Shown here in pieces: positions 9,372 to 18,815 of a DNA stretch of 64,000 nucleotides. Within the stretch, counting starts at the first letter, position 1. Each line of letters starts with the position of its first letter. The position numbers were made by a program, and so were the translations under genes. A model generated the notes under the pieces. That model was not told the DNA's origin. It did no database searches and was given only the letters and a program-made list of their open reading frames with translations. Source of the DNA: Burkholderia seminalis DSM 23518 (lineage in GTDB: Bacteria; Pseudomonadota; Gammaproteobacteria; Burkholderiales; Burkholderiaceae); contig NZ_CADFDK010000001.1 of the NCBI RefSeq assembly GCF_902832885.1, positions 930,001-994,000 on the forward strand, read 5' to 3'.

Positions 9372-9377
9372 ATTATA
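9372..9377 (-). promoter_or_regulatory. -10 box (TATAAT) for uvrD
   Basis: Perfect TATAAT on the minus strand about 40 bases before the uvrD start. No good -35 is seen at 16-18 bases. It is one of two back-to-back perfect -10 boxes in the 213-base uvrD-valS gap. Confidence 0.5.
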
Positions 9378-9492
9378 AGTCGGCCGCGCGATGCCGTTCC
9401 CGATCCGTTCGGCCGCATGTTGCGCACGCGTGGCGGGCCCGTCGCGACAGGCCCGTGCGGGCAAGGCGATGGCTGGGCGATGGGCATCCATT

Positions 9493-9498
9493 TATAAT
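9493..9498 (+). promoter_or_regulatory. -10 box (TATAAT) for valS
   Basis: Perfect TATAAT 48 bases before the valS ATG. The -35 region is weak (near TGGCTG at 9470). Confidence 0.55.
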
Positions 9499-9545
9499 TG
9501 TCGGATTCGGCATCCAATTCACGCATTTTTCGGCAGATTTCCAAC

Positions 9546-12413
9546 ATGAGCGACAACACGCTTGCGAAGAGCTTCGAGCCCCATACCATCGAGTCCCAAT
9601 GGGGGCCGGAGTGGGAAAAACGCGGTTATGCCGCCCCGGCATTCGATCCGTCCCGCCCCGATTTCGCGATCCAGTTGCCGCCGCCGAACGTGACGGGCAC
9701 GCTGCACATGGGCCACGCGTTCAACCAGACGATCATGGACGGCCTCGCCCGCTACCACCGGATGCTCGGCGAGAACACGCTGTGGGTGCCCGGCACCGAC
9801 CACGCGGGGATCGCCACGCAGATCGTCGTCGAGCGCCAGCTCGACGCGCAGGGCGTCTCGCGCCACGATCTCGGCCGCGAGCAGTTCGTCGAGCGCGTGT
9901 GGGAATGGAAGGAAAAATCCGGTTCGACGATCACGGGCCAGGTGCGCCGCCTCGGCGCGTCGACCGACTGGTCGCGCGAGTACTTCACGATGGACGACAA
10001 GATGTCGGCCGCCGTGCGCGACGTGTTCGTCACGCTCTACGAACAGGGCCTGATCTACCGCGGCAAGCGCCTCGTCAACTGGGATCCGGTGCTGCTCACC
10101 GCCGTGTCGGATCTCGAAGTCGCGAGCGAAGAGGAAAACGGCCACCTGTGGCACATCCGCTACCCGCTCGTCGACGGCTCGGGCTCGCTGACGGTCGCCA
10201 CCACGCGCCCCGAGACGATGCTCGGCGACGTCGCGCTGATGGTCCATCCGGAAGACGAGCGTTATGCGCACCTGATCGGCAAGCTCGTCACGCTGCCGCT
10301 GACGGGCCGCGAGATCCCGGTGATCGCCGACGACTACGTCGACCGCGCGTTCGGCACGGGCGTCGTGAAGGTCACGCCCGCGCACGATTTCAACGACTAC
10401 CAGGTCGGCCTGCGCCACCACCTCGCGCCGATCGAGATCCTGACGCTCGACGCGAAGATCAACGACAACGGCCCCGAGCAGTATCGCGGCCTCGACCGCT
10501 TCGACGCGCGCAAGGCGATCGTCGCGGACCTCGACGCGCAGGGCTTCCTCGATTCCGTGAAGCCGCACAAGCTGATGGTGCCGCGCGGCGACCGCACGGG
10601 CGTCGTGATCGAGCCGATGCTGACCGACCAGTGGTTCGTCGCGATGACGAAGCCGGCGCCGGAAGGCACGTTCAACCCGGGCAAGTCGATCACCGAAACG
10701 TCGCTTGACGTGGTGCGCAACGGCCAGATCAAGTTCGTGCCGGAAAACTGGACGACCACCTACTACCAGTGGCTCGAGAACATCCAGGACTGGTGCATCT
10801 CGCGCCAGCTGTGGTGGGGCCACCAGATTCCCGCGTGGTACGGCGAGAACGGCGAGGTGTTCGTCGCGCGCAACGAGGAAGAAGCGCGCGCGCAGGCCGC
10901 CGCGAAGGGTTATGCGGGCGCGCTGAAGCGCGACGAGGACGTGCTCGACACGTGGTTCTCGTCGGCGCTCGTGCCGTTCTCGTCGCTCGGCTGGCCGAAC
11001 GAAACGCCCGAACTGCAGCACTTCCTGCCGTCGTCGGTGCTCGTCACGGGCTTCGACATCATCTTCTTCTGGGTCGCCCGGATGGTGATGATGACCACGC
11101 ACTTCACCGGCAAGGTGCCTTTCCATACCGTCTACGTGCACGGCCTCGTGCGCGACGCGGAAGGCCAGAAGATGTCGAAGAGCAAGGGCAACACGCTCGA
11201 CCCGATCGACATCGTCGACGGCATCGACCTCGAGACGCTGGTCGCGAAGCGCACGACGGGCCTGATGAACCCGAAGCAGGCCGCGACGATCGAGAAGAAG
11301 ACCCGCAAGGAATTCCCGGACGGCATCGCCGCGTTCGGCACCGACGCGCTGCGCTTCACGATGGCGTCGATGGCCACGCTCGGCCGCAACGTGAACTTCG
11401 ACCTCGCGCGCTGCGAAGGCTACCGCAACTTCTGCAACAAGCTGTGGAACGCGACGCGCTTCGTGCTGATGAACTGCGAAGGCCACGACTGCGGCACCGA
11501 CAAGCCGGAAGTGTGCGGCGCGGGCGACTGCGGCCCCGGCGGCTACCTCGACTTCTCGGCGGCCGACCGCTGGATCGTGTCGCTGCTGCAGCGTACCGAG
11601 GCCGACATCGCGAAGGGTTTCGCCGATTACCGCTTCGACAACATCGCCAGCAGCATCTACAAGTTCGTGTGGGACGAGTACTGCGACTGGTATCTCGAAC
11701 TCGCGAAGGTGCAGATCCAGAACGGCACGCCGGAACAGCAGCGCGCGACGCGCCGCACGCTGCTGCGCGTGCTGGAAACGGTGCTGCGCCTCGCGCACCC
11801 GGTCATCCCGTTCATCACCGAGGCGCTCTGGCAGAAGGTCGCGCCGCTCGCCGGCCGTTATCCGCAGGGCAAGGCCGAGGGCGAGGCGTCGCTGATGACG
11901 CAGGCGTATCCGCTGGCGAACCTGCAGAAGATCGACGAGGCGTCCGAGCAATGGGCGGCCGACCTGAAGGCGATCGTCGACGCCTGCCGCAACCTGCGCG
12001 GCGAGATGAACCTGTCGCCGGCGACCAAGGTGCCGCTGCTGGCTGCCGGCGACGCCGAACGCCTGCGCTCGTTCGCGCCGTACGTCCAGGCGCTCGCGCG
12101 CCTGTCGGACGTGCAGATCCTCGCGGACGAAGCGACGCTCGACAAGGAAGCGCACGGCGCCCCGATCGCGATCGTCGGCCCGAACAAGCTGGTGCTGAAG
12201 GTGGAAATCGACGTCGCGGCCGAACGCGAGCGCCTGTCGAAGGAAATCGCGCGCCTGACGGGCGAGATCGCGAAGTGCAACGCGAAGCTCGGCAACGAGG
12301 CCTTCGTCGCGAAAGCGCCGCCGGCCGTGGTCGAACAGGAGCAGAAGCGGGTCGCGGAATTCCAGAGCACGCTCGAAAAGCTGCGCGCGCAGCTCGATCG
12401 GTTGCCTGCGTAA
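9546..12413 (+). CDS. valS: Valyl-tRNA synthetase
   Basis: Class I aminoacyl-tRNA synthetase that charges tRNA-Val in the cytoplasm; 955 residues, the usual length. The HIGH-type motif is in [14 protein letters not shown] and the KMSKS motif in [14 protein letters not shown]. Between them lies the CP1 editing domain ([10 protein letters not shown] and [14 protein letters not shown]). The C-terminus is the charged coiled-coil arm typical of ValRS (about the last 80 residues). The start at 9546 gives the [12 protein letters not shown] opening; an upstream TTG/GTG-type extension adds only unconserved residues. It is followed by galU with its own promoter. Confidence 0.97.
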   Translation: MSDNTLAKSFEPHTIESQWGPEWEKRGYAAPAFDPSRPDFAIQLPPPNVTGTLHMGHAFNQTIMDGLARYHRMLGENTLWVPGTDHAGIATQIVVERQLDAQGVSRHDLGREQFVERVWEWKEKSGSTITGQVRRLGASTDWSREYFTMDDKMSAAVRDVFVTLYEQGLIYRGKRLVNWDPVLLTAVSDLEVASEEENGHLWHIRYPLVDGSGSLTVATTRPETMLGDVALMVHPEDERYAHLIGKLVTLPLTGREIPVIADDYVDRAFGTGVVKVTPAHDFNDYQVGLRHHLAPIEILTLDAKINDNGPEQYRGLDRFDARKAIVADLDAQGFLDSVKPHKLMVPRGDRTGVVIEPMLTDQWFVAMTKPAPEGTFNPGKSITETSLDVVRNGQIKFVPENWTTTYYQWLENIQDWCISRQLWWGHQIPAWYGENGEVFVARNEEEARAQAAAKGYAGALKRDEDVLDTWFSSALVPFSSLGWPNETPELQHFLPSSVLVTGFDIIFFWVARMVMMTTHFTGKVPFHTVYVHGLVRDAEGQKMSKSKGNTLDPIDIVDGIDLETLVAKRTTGLMNPKQAATIEKKTRKEFPDGIAAFGTDALRFTMASMATLGRNVNFDLARCEGYRNFCNKLWNATRFVLMNCEGHDCGTDKPEVCGAGDCGPGGYLDFSAADRWIVSLLQRTEADIAKGFADYRFDNIASSIYKFVWDEYCDWYLELAKVQIQNGTPEQQRATRRTLLRVLETVLRLAHPVIPFITEALWQKVAPLAGRYPQGKAEGEASLMTQAYPLANLQKIDEASEQWAADLKAIVDACRNLRGEMNLSPATKVPLLAAGDAERLRSFAPYVQALARLSDVQILADEATLDKEAHGAPIAIVGPNKLVLKVEIDVAAERERLSKEIARLTGEIAKCNAKLGNEAFVAKAPPAVVEQEQKRVAEFQSTLEKLRAQLDRLPA

Positions 12414-12439
12414 CAAACGGTAAGGTCGTTTGCGTTCAC

Positions 12440-12445
12440 TATAAT
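12440..12445 (+). promoter_or_regulatory. -10 box (TATAAT) for galU
   Basis: Perfect TATAAT in the 87-base valS-galU gap, 56 bases before the galU start. The -35 is not well conserved. It suggests galU is transcribed separately from valS. Confidence 0.5.
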
Positions 12446-12500
12446 GCGAACGTGAACATAAGCCGTCTGACAAGTCGATTACAGGAATAAAGGTTCGATC

Positions 12501-13382
12501 ATGTTGAAAGTCACCAAGGCAGTATTCCCCGTCGCCGGCCTCGGCACGCGGTTCCTGCCGGCAACGAAGGCGAGCCCGAAGGAAATGCTGCCGGTTGTCG
12601 ACAAGCCGCTGATCCAGTACGCGGTGGAGGAAGCGATCGCCGCGGGCATCACCGAGATGATCTTCGTCACCGGACGCAGCAAGCGCGCGATCGAGGATCA
12701 CTTCGACAAGTCGTACGAGGTCGAGGCCGAACTCGAGGCGCGCGGCAAGGAAAAGCTGCTCGAGCTCGTGCGCAGCATCAAGCCGAGCCATGTCGACTGC
12801 TTCTACGTGCGCCAGCCGGAAGCGCTCGGTCTGGGCCACGCGGTGCTGTGCGCGGAGAAGCTGGTCGCGGACAACCCGTTCGCGGTGATCCTGGCCGACG
12901 ACCTGCTCGACGGCAACCCGCCGGTGATGAAGCAGATGGTCGACGTGTTCGACCACTATCACAGCTCGGTGATCGGCGTGGAAGAGATCCCGCCGTCGGA
13001 AACGAAGTCGTACGGCATCGTCGACGGCAAGGAGTGGGAAGAGTCGATCGTCAAGATGTCGGCGATCGTCGAGAAACCGGCGCCGGAAGTCGCGCCGTCG
13101 AACCTCGGCGTGGTCGGCCGCTACATCCTGAAGCCGCGGATCTTCGAGCACCTGCGCGCGCTGAAGCCGGGCGCGGGCGGCGAACTGCAGCTCACCGACG
13201 CGATCCAGGCGTTGCTCGCCGACGAACAGGTGCTGGCCTACAAGTACCAGGGCACGCGCTACGACTGCGGCAGCAAGCTCGGCTACCTGAAGGCGACGGT
13301 CGAATTCGCGCTGCGCCACCCGGAAGTCGGCACCGAGTTCGACGCGTACCTGCGCACGCGCGGCATGCAACCGGCCGCCTGA
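12501..13382 (+). CDS. galU: UTP-glucose-1-phosphate uridylyltransferase
   Basis: Makes UDP-glucose from glucose-1-phosphate and UTP, feeding LPS core, exopolysaccharide and other glycans. The 293-residue protein has the nucleotidyltransferase signature near the start ([20 protein letters not shown] followed by [12 protein letters not shown]), the metal-binding Asp pair in [10 protein letters not shown], and the sugar-binding stretch [20 protein letters not shown]. This is standard bacterial GalU length. It is separated from valS by 87 bases with a TATAAT box, and ends at a strong hairpin shared with the convergent lipoprotein gene. Confidence 0.97.
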   Translation: MLKVTKAVFPVAGLGTRFLPATKASPKEMLPVVDKPLIQYAVEEAIAAGITEMIFVTGRSKRAIEDHFDKSYEVEAELEARGKEKLLELVRSIKPSHVDCFYVRQPEALGLGHAVLCAEKLVADNPFAVILADDLLDGNPPVMKQMVDVFDHYHSSVIGVEEIPPSETKSYGIVDGKEWEESIVKMSAIVEKPAPEVAPSNLGVVGRYILKPRIFEHLRALKPGAGGELQLTDAIQALLADEQVLAYKYQGTRYDCGSKLGYLKATVEFALRHPEVGTEFDAYLRTRGMQPAA

Positions 13383-13391
13383 CCGCGGCAA

Positions 13392-13411
13392 GGGCTCGCC
13401 ACGGCGAGCCC
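13392..13411. terminator. Hairpin between convergent galU and lipoprotein genes
   Basis: Perfect nine-base stem GGGCTCGCC/GGCGAGCCC with AC at the tip, 9 bases after the galU stop. It lacks a T-run. Its position between convergent genes supports a bidirectional end point. Confidence 0.5.
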
Positions 13412-13434
13412 GCCCTCACCTCGCCGGCCGGCGC

Positions 13435-14049
13435 TCAGCGCGTGTCGGCAGGCTTCACCGAGACGACGCCCGGCATCCCGCCCGCGTCGTCTTTTTTCGT
13501 CTTGACGAGCCAGCCGCTGCCGTCGTCGAACGGCAGCTTCGCCAGCGCGCTCTTCACGAGCGCCGGCGCGGCCTGCTGCGTGCCGGGATCGCGATCGCGC
13601 AGCGCGGCCGATACACGGTACACGTCGGCCCCCGAGCGCGCGTCGACGAAACGCAGCGTGAGCACGTGGCGATACACGGTGCCCATGAACGGCAGCGCGA
13701 ACGGCGCCGGCCCGTCGACCGTCACGCACGCGCTGCTCGCGGCACCGCACCGGTCGGCGATTGCCGCGACCGACGCCGGCTGCGTCGCGTACGCGATCGA
13801 CAGCCGGTAGCGCGCGTCCTTGAGCGGCCGCGCATCGAAGCCGCGGCGCGCGAGTTCGTCGCGCACGATCGTCTCGATCTGCCGGTATTCGGTGTCGCCC
13901 GCCTGCGCGGCCGTCCGCACGAAATCGTAGCCGTGCGCACCGGATGCAAACGCGTTCGGCTGCCCGACCGTACTCACGCCGCTCGTCACGCCGGCGCAAC
14001 CCGTCAACAGCGACGCCGCCAGTGCGGTCGCTGCCCATTCCTTTCTCAT
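13435..14049 (-). CDS. Envelope lipoprotein, DUF4136-like
   Basis: A 204-residue predicted lipoprotein: a charged start, a hydrophobic stretch and the lipobox LLTGC with Cys18 as lipidated residue. The mature part resembles DUF4136-type lipoproteins (YDFVRTAAQAGDTEYRQIE early, a middle RHVLTLRFVDARSGADVYRV, and a helix near APALVKSALAKLPF); the function of that family is unknown. It is the last gene of the minus-strand RR / LysM-FecR / CHASE2-kinase unit. The start at 14049 is chosen because the lipobox is correctly placed; the frame as read of the kinase runs across this start because of the frameshift described there. Confidence 0.8.
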   Translation of the reverse strand: MRKEWAATALAASLLTGCAGVTSGVSTVGQPNAFASGAHGYDFVRTAAQAGDTEYRQIETIVRDELARRGFDARPLKDARYRLSIAYATQPASVAAIADRCGAASSACVTVDGPAPFALPFMGTVYRHVLTLRFVDARSGADVYRVSAALRDRDPGTQQAAPALVKSALAKLPFDDGSGWLVKTKKDDAGGMPGVVSVKPADTR

Positions 14050-16475
14050 GGCTTTCCCCAAATACCTGCCGTCGCGCCCGGCCCTGTCAGGCGGACGGCT
14101 CGTCGATCGCGGGCAGCGACACCGTCACCGCGGTGCCGACACCCACTTCGCTGTCGACCGACACGCTGCCCCCCATGGCGCGTGACGACCGTCTTCACGA
14201 ACGCCATGCCGAGCCCGGAACCCGAGATCTCGGGCCGCTCGCCGGCATGGAATCGCTTGAAACGCTCGAACAGATGCCGCTGATCTTCCGGCGCAATGCC
14301 GTACCCCTGATCGCGAATCGTACAGAACATCCGCTTCGATGCGTGCTCGACCGTCAGCGTACACGTGATTACGGTGTCGGACGGACTGTATTTGACCGCG
14401 TTGTTCAGCAGGTTCACGAAGGCGCGCGTGATCAGCGAGCGGTCGGCGCGCACCCAGCACATGTCGGTGCCGACCTCGGTGTCGATGCGGATGTGCTTCG
14501 CCTGCGCCTGCGGCCACACCTCGTCGCTCGCGTCGATCAGCACGTCGACGAGACTCGTCACCTCGAACTGGTACGCCTGCGACTCGGCGCGCGCCAACTG
14601 CACGAACTCGTCGGCGAGCGACAGCGCGCGGTGCGCATAACGCTCGATCCGCGCGAGCAGCCCGCGCATCGCGTCGCTGTCGACGCGGTCGCGCTCGATC
14701 TCGACGAGCGCGAGGATCGACGCCTGCGGCGAGCGCATGTCGTGCGACAGCAGGTGCAGCGCTTCCTCGCGATGCCGCTCGGCCGCGTGCAGCTCGGTCA
14801 CGTCGACGAGGCCGGCGATCCAGCCCGTCACGCGGCCCTGCGCGTTCGTACAGGCCGCGTAGCGCAACAGATGGTCGAGGCCGTCGCGATCGCGCACCTC
14901 GATGCCGCGCGCCATCGCGTCATGCTCGGCCTCGAGCGTCGGGTCGAGCGCGGCCGGCCAGTGCTCGCGGATCGCCGCGTCGTGCTCGGCGTTGCCGTCG
15001 ACGGTCTTCATGAAGGTCAGCTCGCCGAGCGCGGTGCGCAGCGGCCGCCCTTCCGGCAGCGGCAGCGACAACCGCGACCCGTAGCGCTTCGCCGCGTGGT
15101 TCGCGATCAGCACGGTGCCGGCGAGGTCGGTCACGAAGATCGGCTCGGGCATGCTGTCGAGGCTGTCCCACACGAAGCGCTTCATGTCCTGCACACGCTG
15201 CGCGGCCTGCGCCATCAGCGCCATCTGCCGCTCGAGCACGTCGCCGCCGACGCTGCGCGTGCGCGGCGCCTCGGGCAGCAGGTGCGGCTCGTCGGCGAGC
15301 CGCTGCAGCTCGCGGCGCAGGTACGACATCGTCATTTCCAGGCGCCGCCAGTTCCAGATCGGGTAGACGGCGATCAGCCCGAAGATCGCCGGCGCCGGCG
15401 TCAGCCAGATGCGCGCCTCGAACAGCAGCGCCAGGCTCGCGACCGCGGCAAGCGCGGCGAGACTCATCGTCAGCAACAGCGCGCGCCACGGCGACAGCAT
15501 CAGGAAACCGCCGAGCAGCGCGGCGAGCGGCAGCAGCGACGCGGCGAACAACCCCACGCGCGACGCGGGCGAGATCGCACTGCCGGTCGCCAGCATGTCG
15601 AGCACGTTCGCATGGATGTACACACCGGCCAGCGGGCCGAACTCGCCGGACACGGGTGTCGCGAAGCGGTCGTACAGCCCGGACGCCGTCACGCCGACGA
15701 CGACGATCTTGCCGCGCAGCGCATCGGGTTTCACGCGCCCTTCGAGCACGTCGTCGAACGACAGCGTCGGATACGCCGGCGTGTTGCGGCTGAACGGGAT
15801 CAGATAGCGGCCCTCGCCGGCCGCATCGCGCGACAGGTCGTGCGCGTTCGCGCCCGGCACGCCGCCGACCGGATGCAGCCGGCCGGCCTGGATCGCGCGG
15901 TACACGGGCACCATCAGTTGCGGCCAGCGCACGCGGCCGTCGCTTTCGAACAGCGCCACGCTGCGCACGATGCCGTCGCGATCGACTTCGAGATTGATGT
16001 GACCGAGCCCCGTCGCGCGCGCCGCGAGCGCGGCGACCGGCGGATCGACGCTGCGCGTGCCGTCCGCTTGCTCCGGGCTCAGCAGCACGGGCAGGAAGGT
16101 CGGCACGCGGCTCATCGCGTCCGCGAACGCGCGATCCTCCGGCGACGGTTCGGTGAACAGCACGTCGTAGACGACGGCGGCCGGCTGCGCGCGCGCCAGC
16201 GTGTCGAGCAGCCGCGCATGCACGTTGCGCGACCACGGCCAGCGGCCGAGCGCGGACACGCTCTGGTTGTCGATGTCGACGACGACGACGTCGGGCGACA
16301 ACGGCAGGCTGCGCAGCATCAGCATCCGGTCGTAGATCAGCCCGTCGACGCTCGACGACAGGCGGCCGAGCGCGCACGCGAGGATCACCGCGATCCCGAG
16401 GCAGCCGATCGCGATCCATTCGATGAGGAAGCGGCGGCCGAGGCGCCGCCGCGGGGACACGGAATCGGGTTTCAT
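14046..16475 (-). CDS. CHASE2-domain sensor histidine kinase with a C-terminal frameshift
   Basis: Membrane sensor kinase. Order: TM1 (about residues 17-40), an extracytoplasmic CHASE2 domain (about 45-325), further membrane helices (about 325-390), a PAS-like segment (around DSMPEPIFVTDLAGTVLIAN), the dimerisation domain with His578 in LLSHDMRSPQ, and the ATPase with boxes NLLNNAVKYSP, DQGYGIAPED and GSGLGMAF. After TRHGG the frame changes: the C6 run at 14169-14174 carries one base too many. With five Cs the protein would continue SVSVDSEVGVGTAVTVSLPA and stop at 14087 (795 residues), 37 bases before the lipoprotein gene. As read it ends at 14046 with an unrelated Arg/Gly-rich tail (809 residues) and overlaps the lipoprotein start. 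Genuine mutation, phase-variable tract or sequencing error are all possible. Confidence 0.85.
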   Translation of the reverse strand: MKPDSVSPRRRLGRRFLIEWIAIGCLGIAVILACALGRLSSSVDGLIYDRMLMLRSLPLSPDVVVVDIDNQSVSALGRWPWSRNVHARLLDTLARAQPAAVVYDVLFTEPSPEDRAFADAMSRVPTFLPVLLSPEQADGTRSVDPPVAALAARATGLGHINLEVDRDGIVRSVALFESDGRVRWPQLMVPVYRAIQAGRLHPVGGVPGANAHDLSRDAAGEGRYLIPFSRNTPAYPTLSFDDVLEGRVKPDALRGKIVVVGVTASGLYDRFATPVSGEFGPLAGVYIHANVLDMLATGSAISPASRVGLFAASLLPLAALLGGFLMLSPWRALLLTMSLAALAAVASLALLFEARIWLTPAPAIFGLIAVYPIWNWRRLEMTMSYLRRELQRLADEPHLLPEAPRTRSVGGDVLERQMALMAQAAQRVQDMKRFVWDSLDSMPEPIFVTDLAGTVLIANHAAKRYGSRLSLPLPEGRPLRTALGELTFMKTVDGNAEHDAAIREHWPAALDPTLEAEHDAMARGIEVRDRDGLDHLLRYAACTNAQGRVTGWIAGLVDVTELHAAERHREEALHLLSHDMRSPQASILALVEIERDRVDSDAMRGLLARIERYAHRALSLADEFVQLARAESQAYQFEVTSLVDVLIDASDEVWPQAQAKHIRIDTEVGTDMCWVRADRSLITRAFVNLLNNAVKYSPSDTVITCTLTVEHASKRMFCTIRDQGYGIAPEDQRHLFERFKRFHAGERPEISGSGLGMAFVKTVVTRHGGQRVGRQRSGCRHRGDGVAARDRRAVRLTGPGATAGIWGKP

Positions 16476-16485
16476 GCGCCGCGGG

Positions 16486-17844
16486 TCAGCGCGACAACGT
16501 GAACGCGCTGACCGGACTGGTCTTCTCGTAGAACTTGCCGCCTTCGAACTCCTCGACGGTCACGGCCCAGAAATAGTCGCCCGGCGGCAGATGCGCGACG
16601 GTGAGCTGGCGCGCCTGCAGGCCGACCTGGTCGACGACCGGCGCGCTCAGGTCCTTCGAGCGCGACAGCACGAACCGGTAGCGCGCATCCTTGCCCGAAC
16701 CGTTCGGCGACCAGCGGAACGCGTAGCCGCCGGCACCGGGCGCCGCGCTCGCGTCGAGCCCCATCACGCGACGCTCGAACGCATAGGTGCGCGGCAGCCC
16801 CTCGAGGCCGTTCGCATCGATCGCGGCGATCCGCAGGAAGTAGTTGCCGTTCGGCACGTCGCGAAACACCGCGCGCGGCGCATCGGTGCGCGTTTCGCGG
16901 AACAGGTCGAGCAACCCCGCGTCGTGCGCGAGCTGGACGTGGTAGCCGCGTGCCTGCGCGAGCGGCGCGACGTCGAACGTGACGTCGGGCTCGTCCTGCA
17001 CCTTGTCCGGATGCGCGAGCGCGGGCGGGGCCAGCAGCTCGACGGGCGCCCCGACCGCGCCGGACGCCGTCGACACGCTGCCGAAATTCGCGTGCACGAG
17101 CGTCGCGTCGGCCGCCTGCCGGTGACCCGCGACGCCGACGGTGCCGTCGAGCACTTCGACCCGCGTCGACGCATTGCCGGCCGCGTCGTAGTTCACGCGA
17201 AAACGCGTGCCGCGCACACCGGCCACGACGGACGGCGAGCGGATCTGGAAGCGGTCGTCGCGTTTCTTCAAATGGGTGACTTCGCTGTCGACCGAGCCGC
17301 GCGTGAGTTCGAACTCGCGATCGAGCGTGCCGGTCAGCACGGTGCGGCGCAGCGACTTCAGGTCGAGCTGGCTGTCGGGCGGCAGGCTCATGTGCGTACT
17401 ATCGGCCAGCTCGATCGTCACGAAACCGTTCGGGCCCGTGCGCACGCGGTCGCCTTCCGCGAGCGTCGCGTCGTTTGCAAGCGCCGTGAAAGCGCCGCCG
17501 GACGCGCGTTCGGCCGTGCCCTGCACCGCGATCACGCGTGCGGTCAGCTTTTCCTTGCGCAGGCGCGCGACCGGCAGCTTCAGCGCGACGCCGGGCTGCA
17601 GGTGCTTCGGCGCGGGCACGCCGTTGATCTGCTGGAGCAGTTGCCAGTCGTCCGCGCCCTGCAGATAGCGCGCGGCGACGTCGTACAGCGTGTCGCCCGC
17701 CTGCGTGCGGTATACAACCGTCTTGCCCGCGGCGGCGGGCGGCTGCGCCGCCGCGTGCTGCGCGGCGAACGCACACGCGACCGCACAGGCCGCGCGCAGC
17801 GCCGCCGTGCGCAGGGTCGCCGTGCGCTGCGTGATTCCCGTCAT
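16486..17844 (-). CDS. Secreted LysM-FecR domain protein of the CHASE2 kinase operon
   Basis: A 452-residue exported protein. The signal peptide ends near AFAAQHAAAQ (about residue 34). A LysM domain follows (about 43-92: VVYRTQAGDTLYDVAARY, LQPGVALKLPV), which binds glycan such as peptidoglycan. Next is a FecR domain (about 103-215: VIAVQGTAERASGGAF, GDRVRTGPNGFVTIELAD, SVVAGVRGTRFRVNYD). The C-terminal ~200 residues show repeated beta-rich units, each with a GNYFLRIAAID/GDYFWAVTVEE-type strand, and may be fibronectin-like. Its start overlaps the response-regulator stop by one base, and the kinase starts 10 bases downstream. An envelope-sensing partner of the kinase is inferred. Confidence 0.85.
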   Translation of the reverse strand: MTGITQRTATLRTAALRAACAVACAFAAQHAAAQPPAAAGKTVVYRTQAGDTLYDVAARYLQGADDWQLLQQINGVPAPKHLQPGVALKLPVARLRKEKLTARVIAVQGTAERASGGAFTALANDATLAEGDRVRTGPNGFVTIELADSTHMSLPPDSQLDLKSLRRTVLTGTLDREFELTRGSVDSEVTHLKKRDDRFQIRSPSVVAGVRGTRFRVNYDAAGNASTRVEVLDGTVGVAGHRQAADATLVHANFGSVSTASGAVGAPVELLAPPALAHPDKVQDEPDVTFDVAPLAQARGYHVQLAHDAGLLDLFRETRTDAPRAVFRDVPNGNYFLRIAAIDANGLEGLPRTYAFERRVMGLDASAAPGAGGYAFRWSPNGSGKDARYRFVLSRSKDLSAPVVDQVGLQARQLTVAHLPPGDYFWAVTVEEFEGGKFYEKTSPVSAFTLSR

Positions 17845-18548
17845 CACTCCGGTTCTCCCTGGCCGACCCGTTCGAGCCGGTAGCCGTAGCCGTAGATCGG
17901 CGCGAGGCGATAGCCGTTCTCGGGCCGCAGGCCGAGCTTGGTGCGCAGCATCGAGATGTGCGTGTCCATCGTGCGCGACGGGATGTCGGTCGCCTGCTTC
18001 CACACGAGATCGAGGATGTGCGCGCGCGACAGCGGCCGGTCGAGGTGCTGGAACAGCAGCAGCGCGAGCTCGAATTCCTTCTGCGTGAGGCTCACGGCCT
18101 TGTCGCCGACATACGCCTGCTTCAGGTTCACGTCGAAACGGAACTGATCGAACTCGCGGACGGTGGCCTCGGCGTTGACCGGATACGCGCGGCGCAGCAG
18201 CGAGCCGATGCGCGCGCGCAGGATCGGGCCGGACACGGGCTTGACCACGTAGTCGTCGGCGCCGGCGTTGAGGATCTGCGTGATCCCCGCCTCGTCGTCG
18301 CGGCTCGTCATGAAGATGATCGGCAGGCTGTGCTCGGTCTGGTTCGCACGCACCCACTTGAGCACTTCCTCGCCGGACATGTCGGGCACGTTCCAGTCGA
18401 GCACCAGCAGATCGAACGTCTCGCGCTGCAGGCGCTTCTTCAGGGCCTTGCCTTCCTTGAACGCGTAGCATGTGTGGCCAACGGCCGTCAGCGTTTGACT
18501 GACGAAATCCGTCTGGGCCGGATCGTCATCCAGTACAGCAATTCTCAT
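17844..18548 (-). CDS. OmpR-family response regulator
   Basis: Two-component transcription regulator, 234 residues. The receiver domain has the acidic pocket DDD (7-9), phosphoacceptor Asp51 in LLVLDWNVPD, Thr81 and Lys103 (VVKPVSG). The winged-helix C-terminal domain (about 140-230) carries SLTQKEFELALLLFQHLDRP and the recognition-helix stretch SRTMDTHISMLRTKLGL. It is the first gene of the unit with the LysM-FecR protein and the CHASE2 kinase, which is its likely phosphodonor. The start at 18548 places MRIAVLDDDP at the N-terminus as usual; an upstream GTG-type extension is unlikely. A 32-base imperfect dyad lies about 175-205 bases upstream. Confidence 0.92.
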   Translation of the reverse strand: MRIAVLDDDPAQTDFVSQTLTAVGHTCYAFKEGKALKKRLQRETFDLLVLDWNVPDMSGEEVLKWVRANQTEHSLPIIFMTSRDDEAGITQILNAGADDYVVKPVSGPILRARIGSLLRRAYPVNAEATVREFDQFRFDVNLKQAYVGDKAVSLTQKEFELALLLFQHLDRPLSRAHILDLVWKQATDIPSRTMDTHISMLRTKLGLRPENGYRLAPIYGYGYRLERVGQGEPE

Positions 18549-18721
18549 AGCACCCCGCAAATCGAAATCGATTCGTCCATTCAACTCCCGCGCCTACCCC
18601 GGCCGCGCACCACGTGCGCGGCGTCCGGATATCGGCCGGCGAGCCGTCGTTGGCCGTTCGCGCCGCCTGGGCAAACCGGCGACCCCGGTCAAATATCTCA
18701 AAAACGGGGCACGGACGAACC

Positions 18722-18753
18722 GGCGATTTCATCATAGTAGTATGAAATTCGCC
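18722..18753. promoter_or_regulatory. Imperfect inverted repeat upstream of the response-regulator operon
   Basis: Left arm GGCGATTTCAT, 9 bases, right arm ATGAAATTCGCC: 11 paired bases with one extra T on the right. It lies in an AT-rich pocket of the 267-base gap between the response regulator and the hypothetical gene at 18816-19250. It could be an operator for the operon's regulator, or a hairpin ending the upstream transcript. Confidence 0.4.
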
Positions 18754-18815
18754 AAGAAATTGCGCGGACTACCGTCCTTTCTTCGAATAATCCTTCCGGT
18801 CGCGCAATCGGACGC

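Noticed and set aside
9333-9491. A longer uvrD N-terminus starting at 9491
   Set aside because: The extra 53 residues match nothing and would run across the TATAAT box of uvrD and reach that of valS.
9519-13391. A very long open frame (about 1290 codons) on the strand opposite valS and galU
   Set aside because: It lies entirely antisense to two unmistakable conserved genes; Arg/Asp/Val-rich low-complexity translation is the usual artefact of strong G/C third-position bias.
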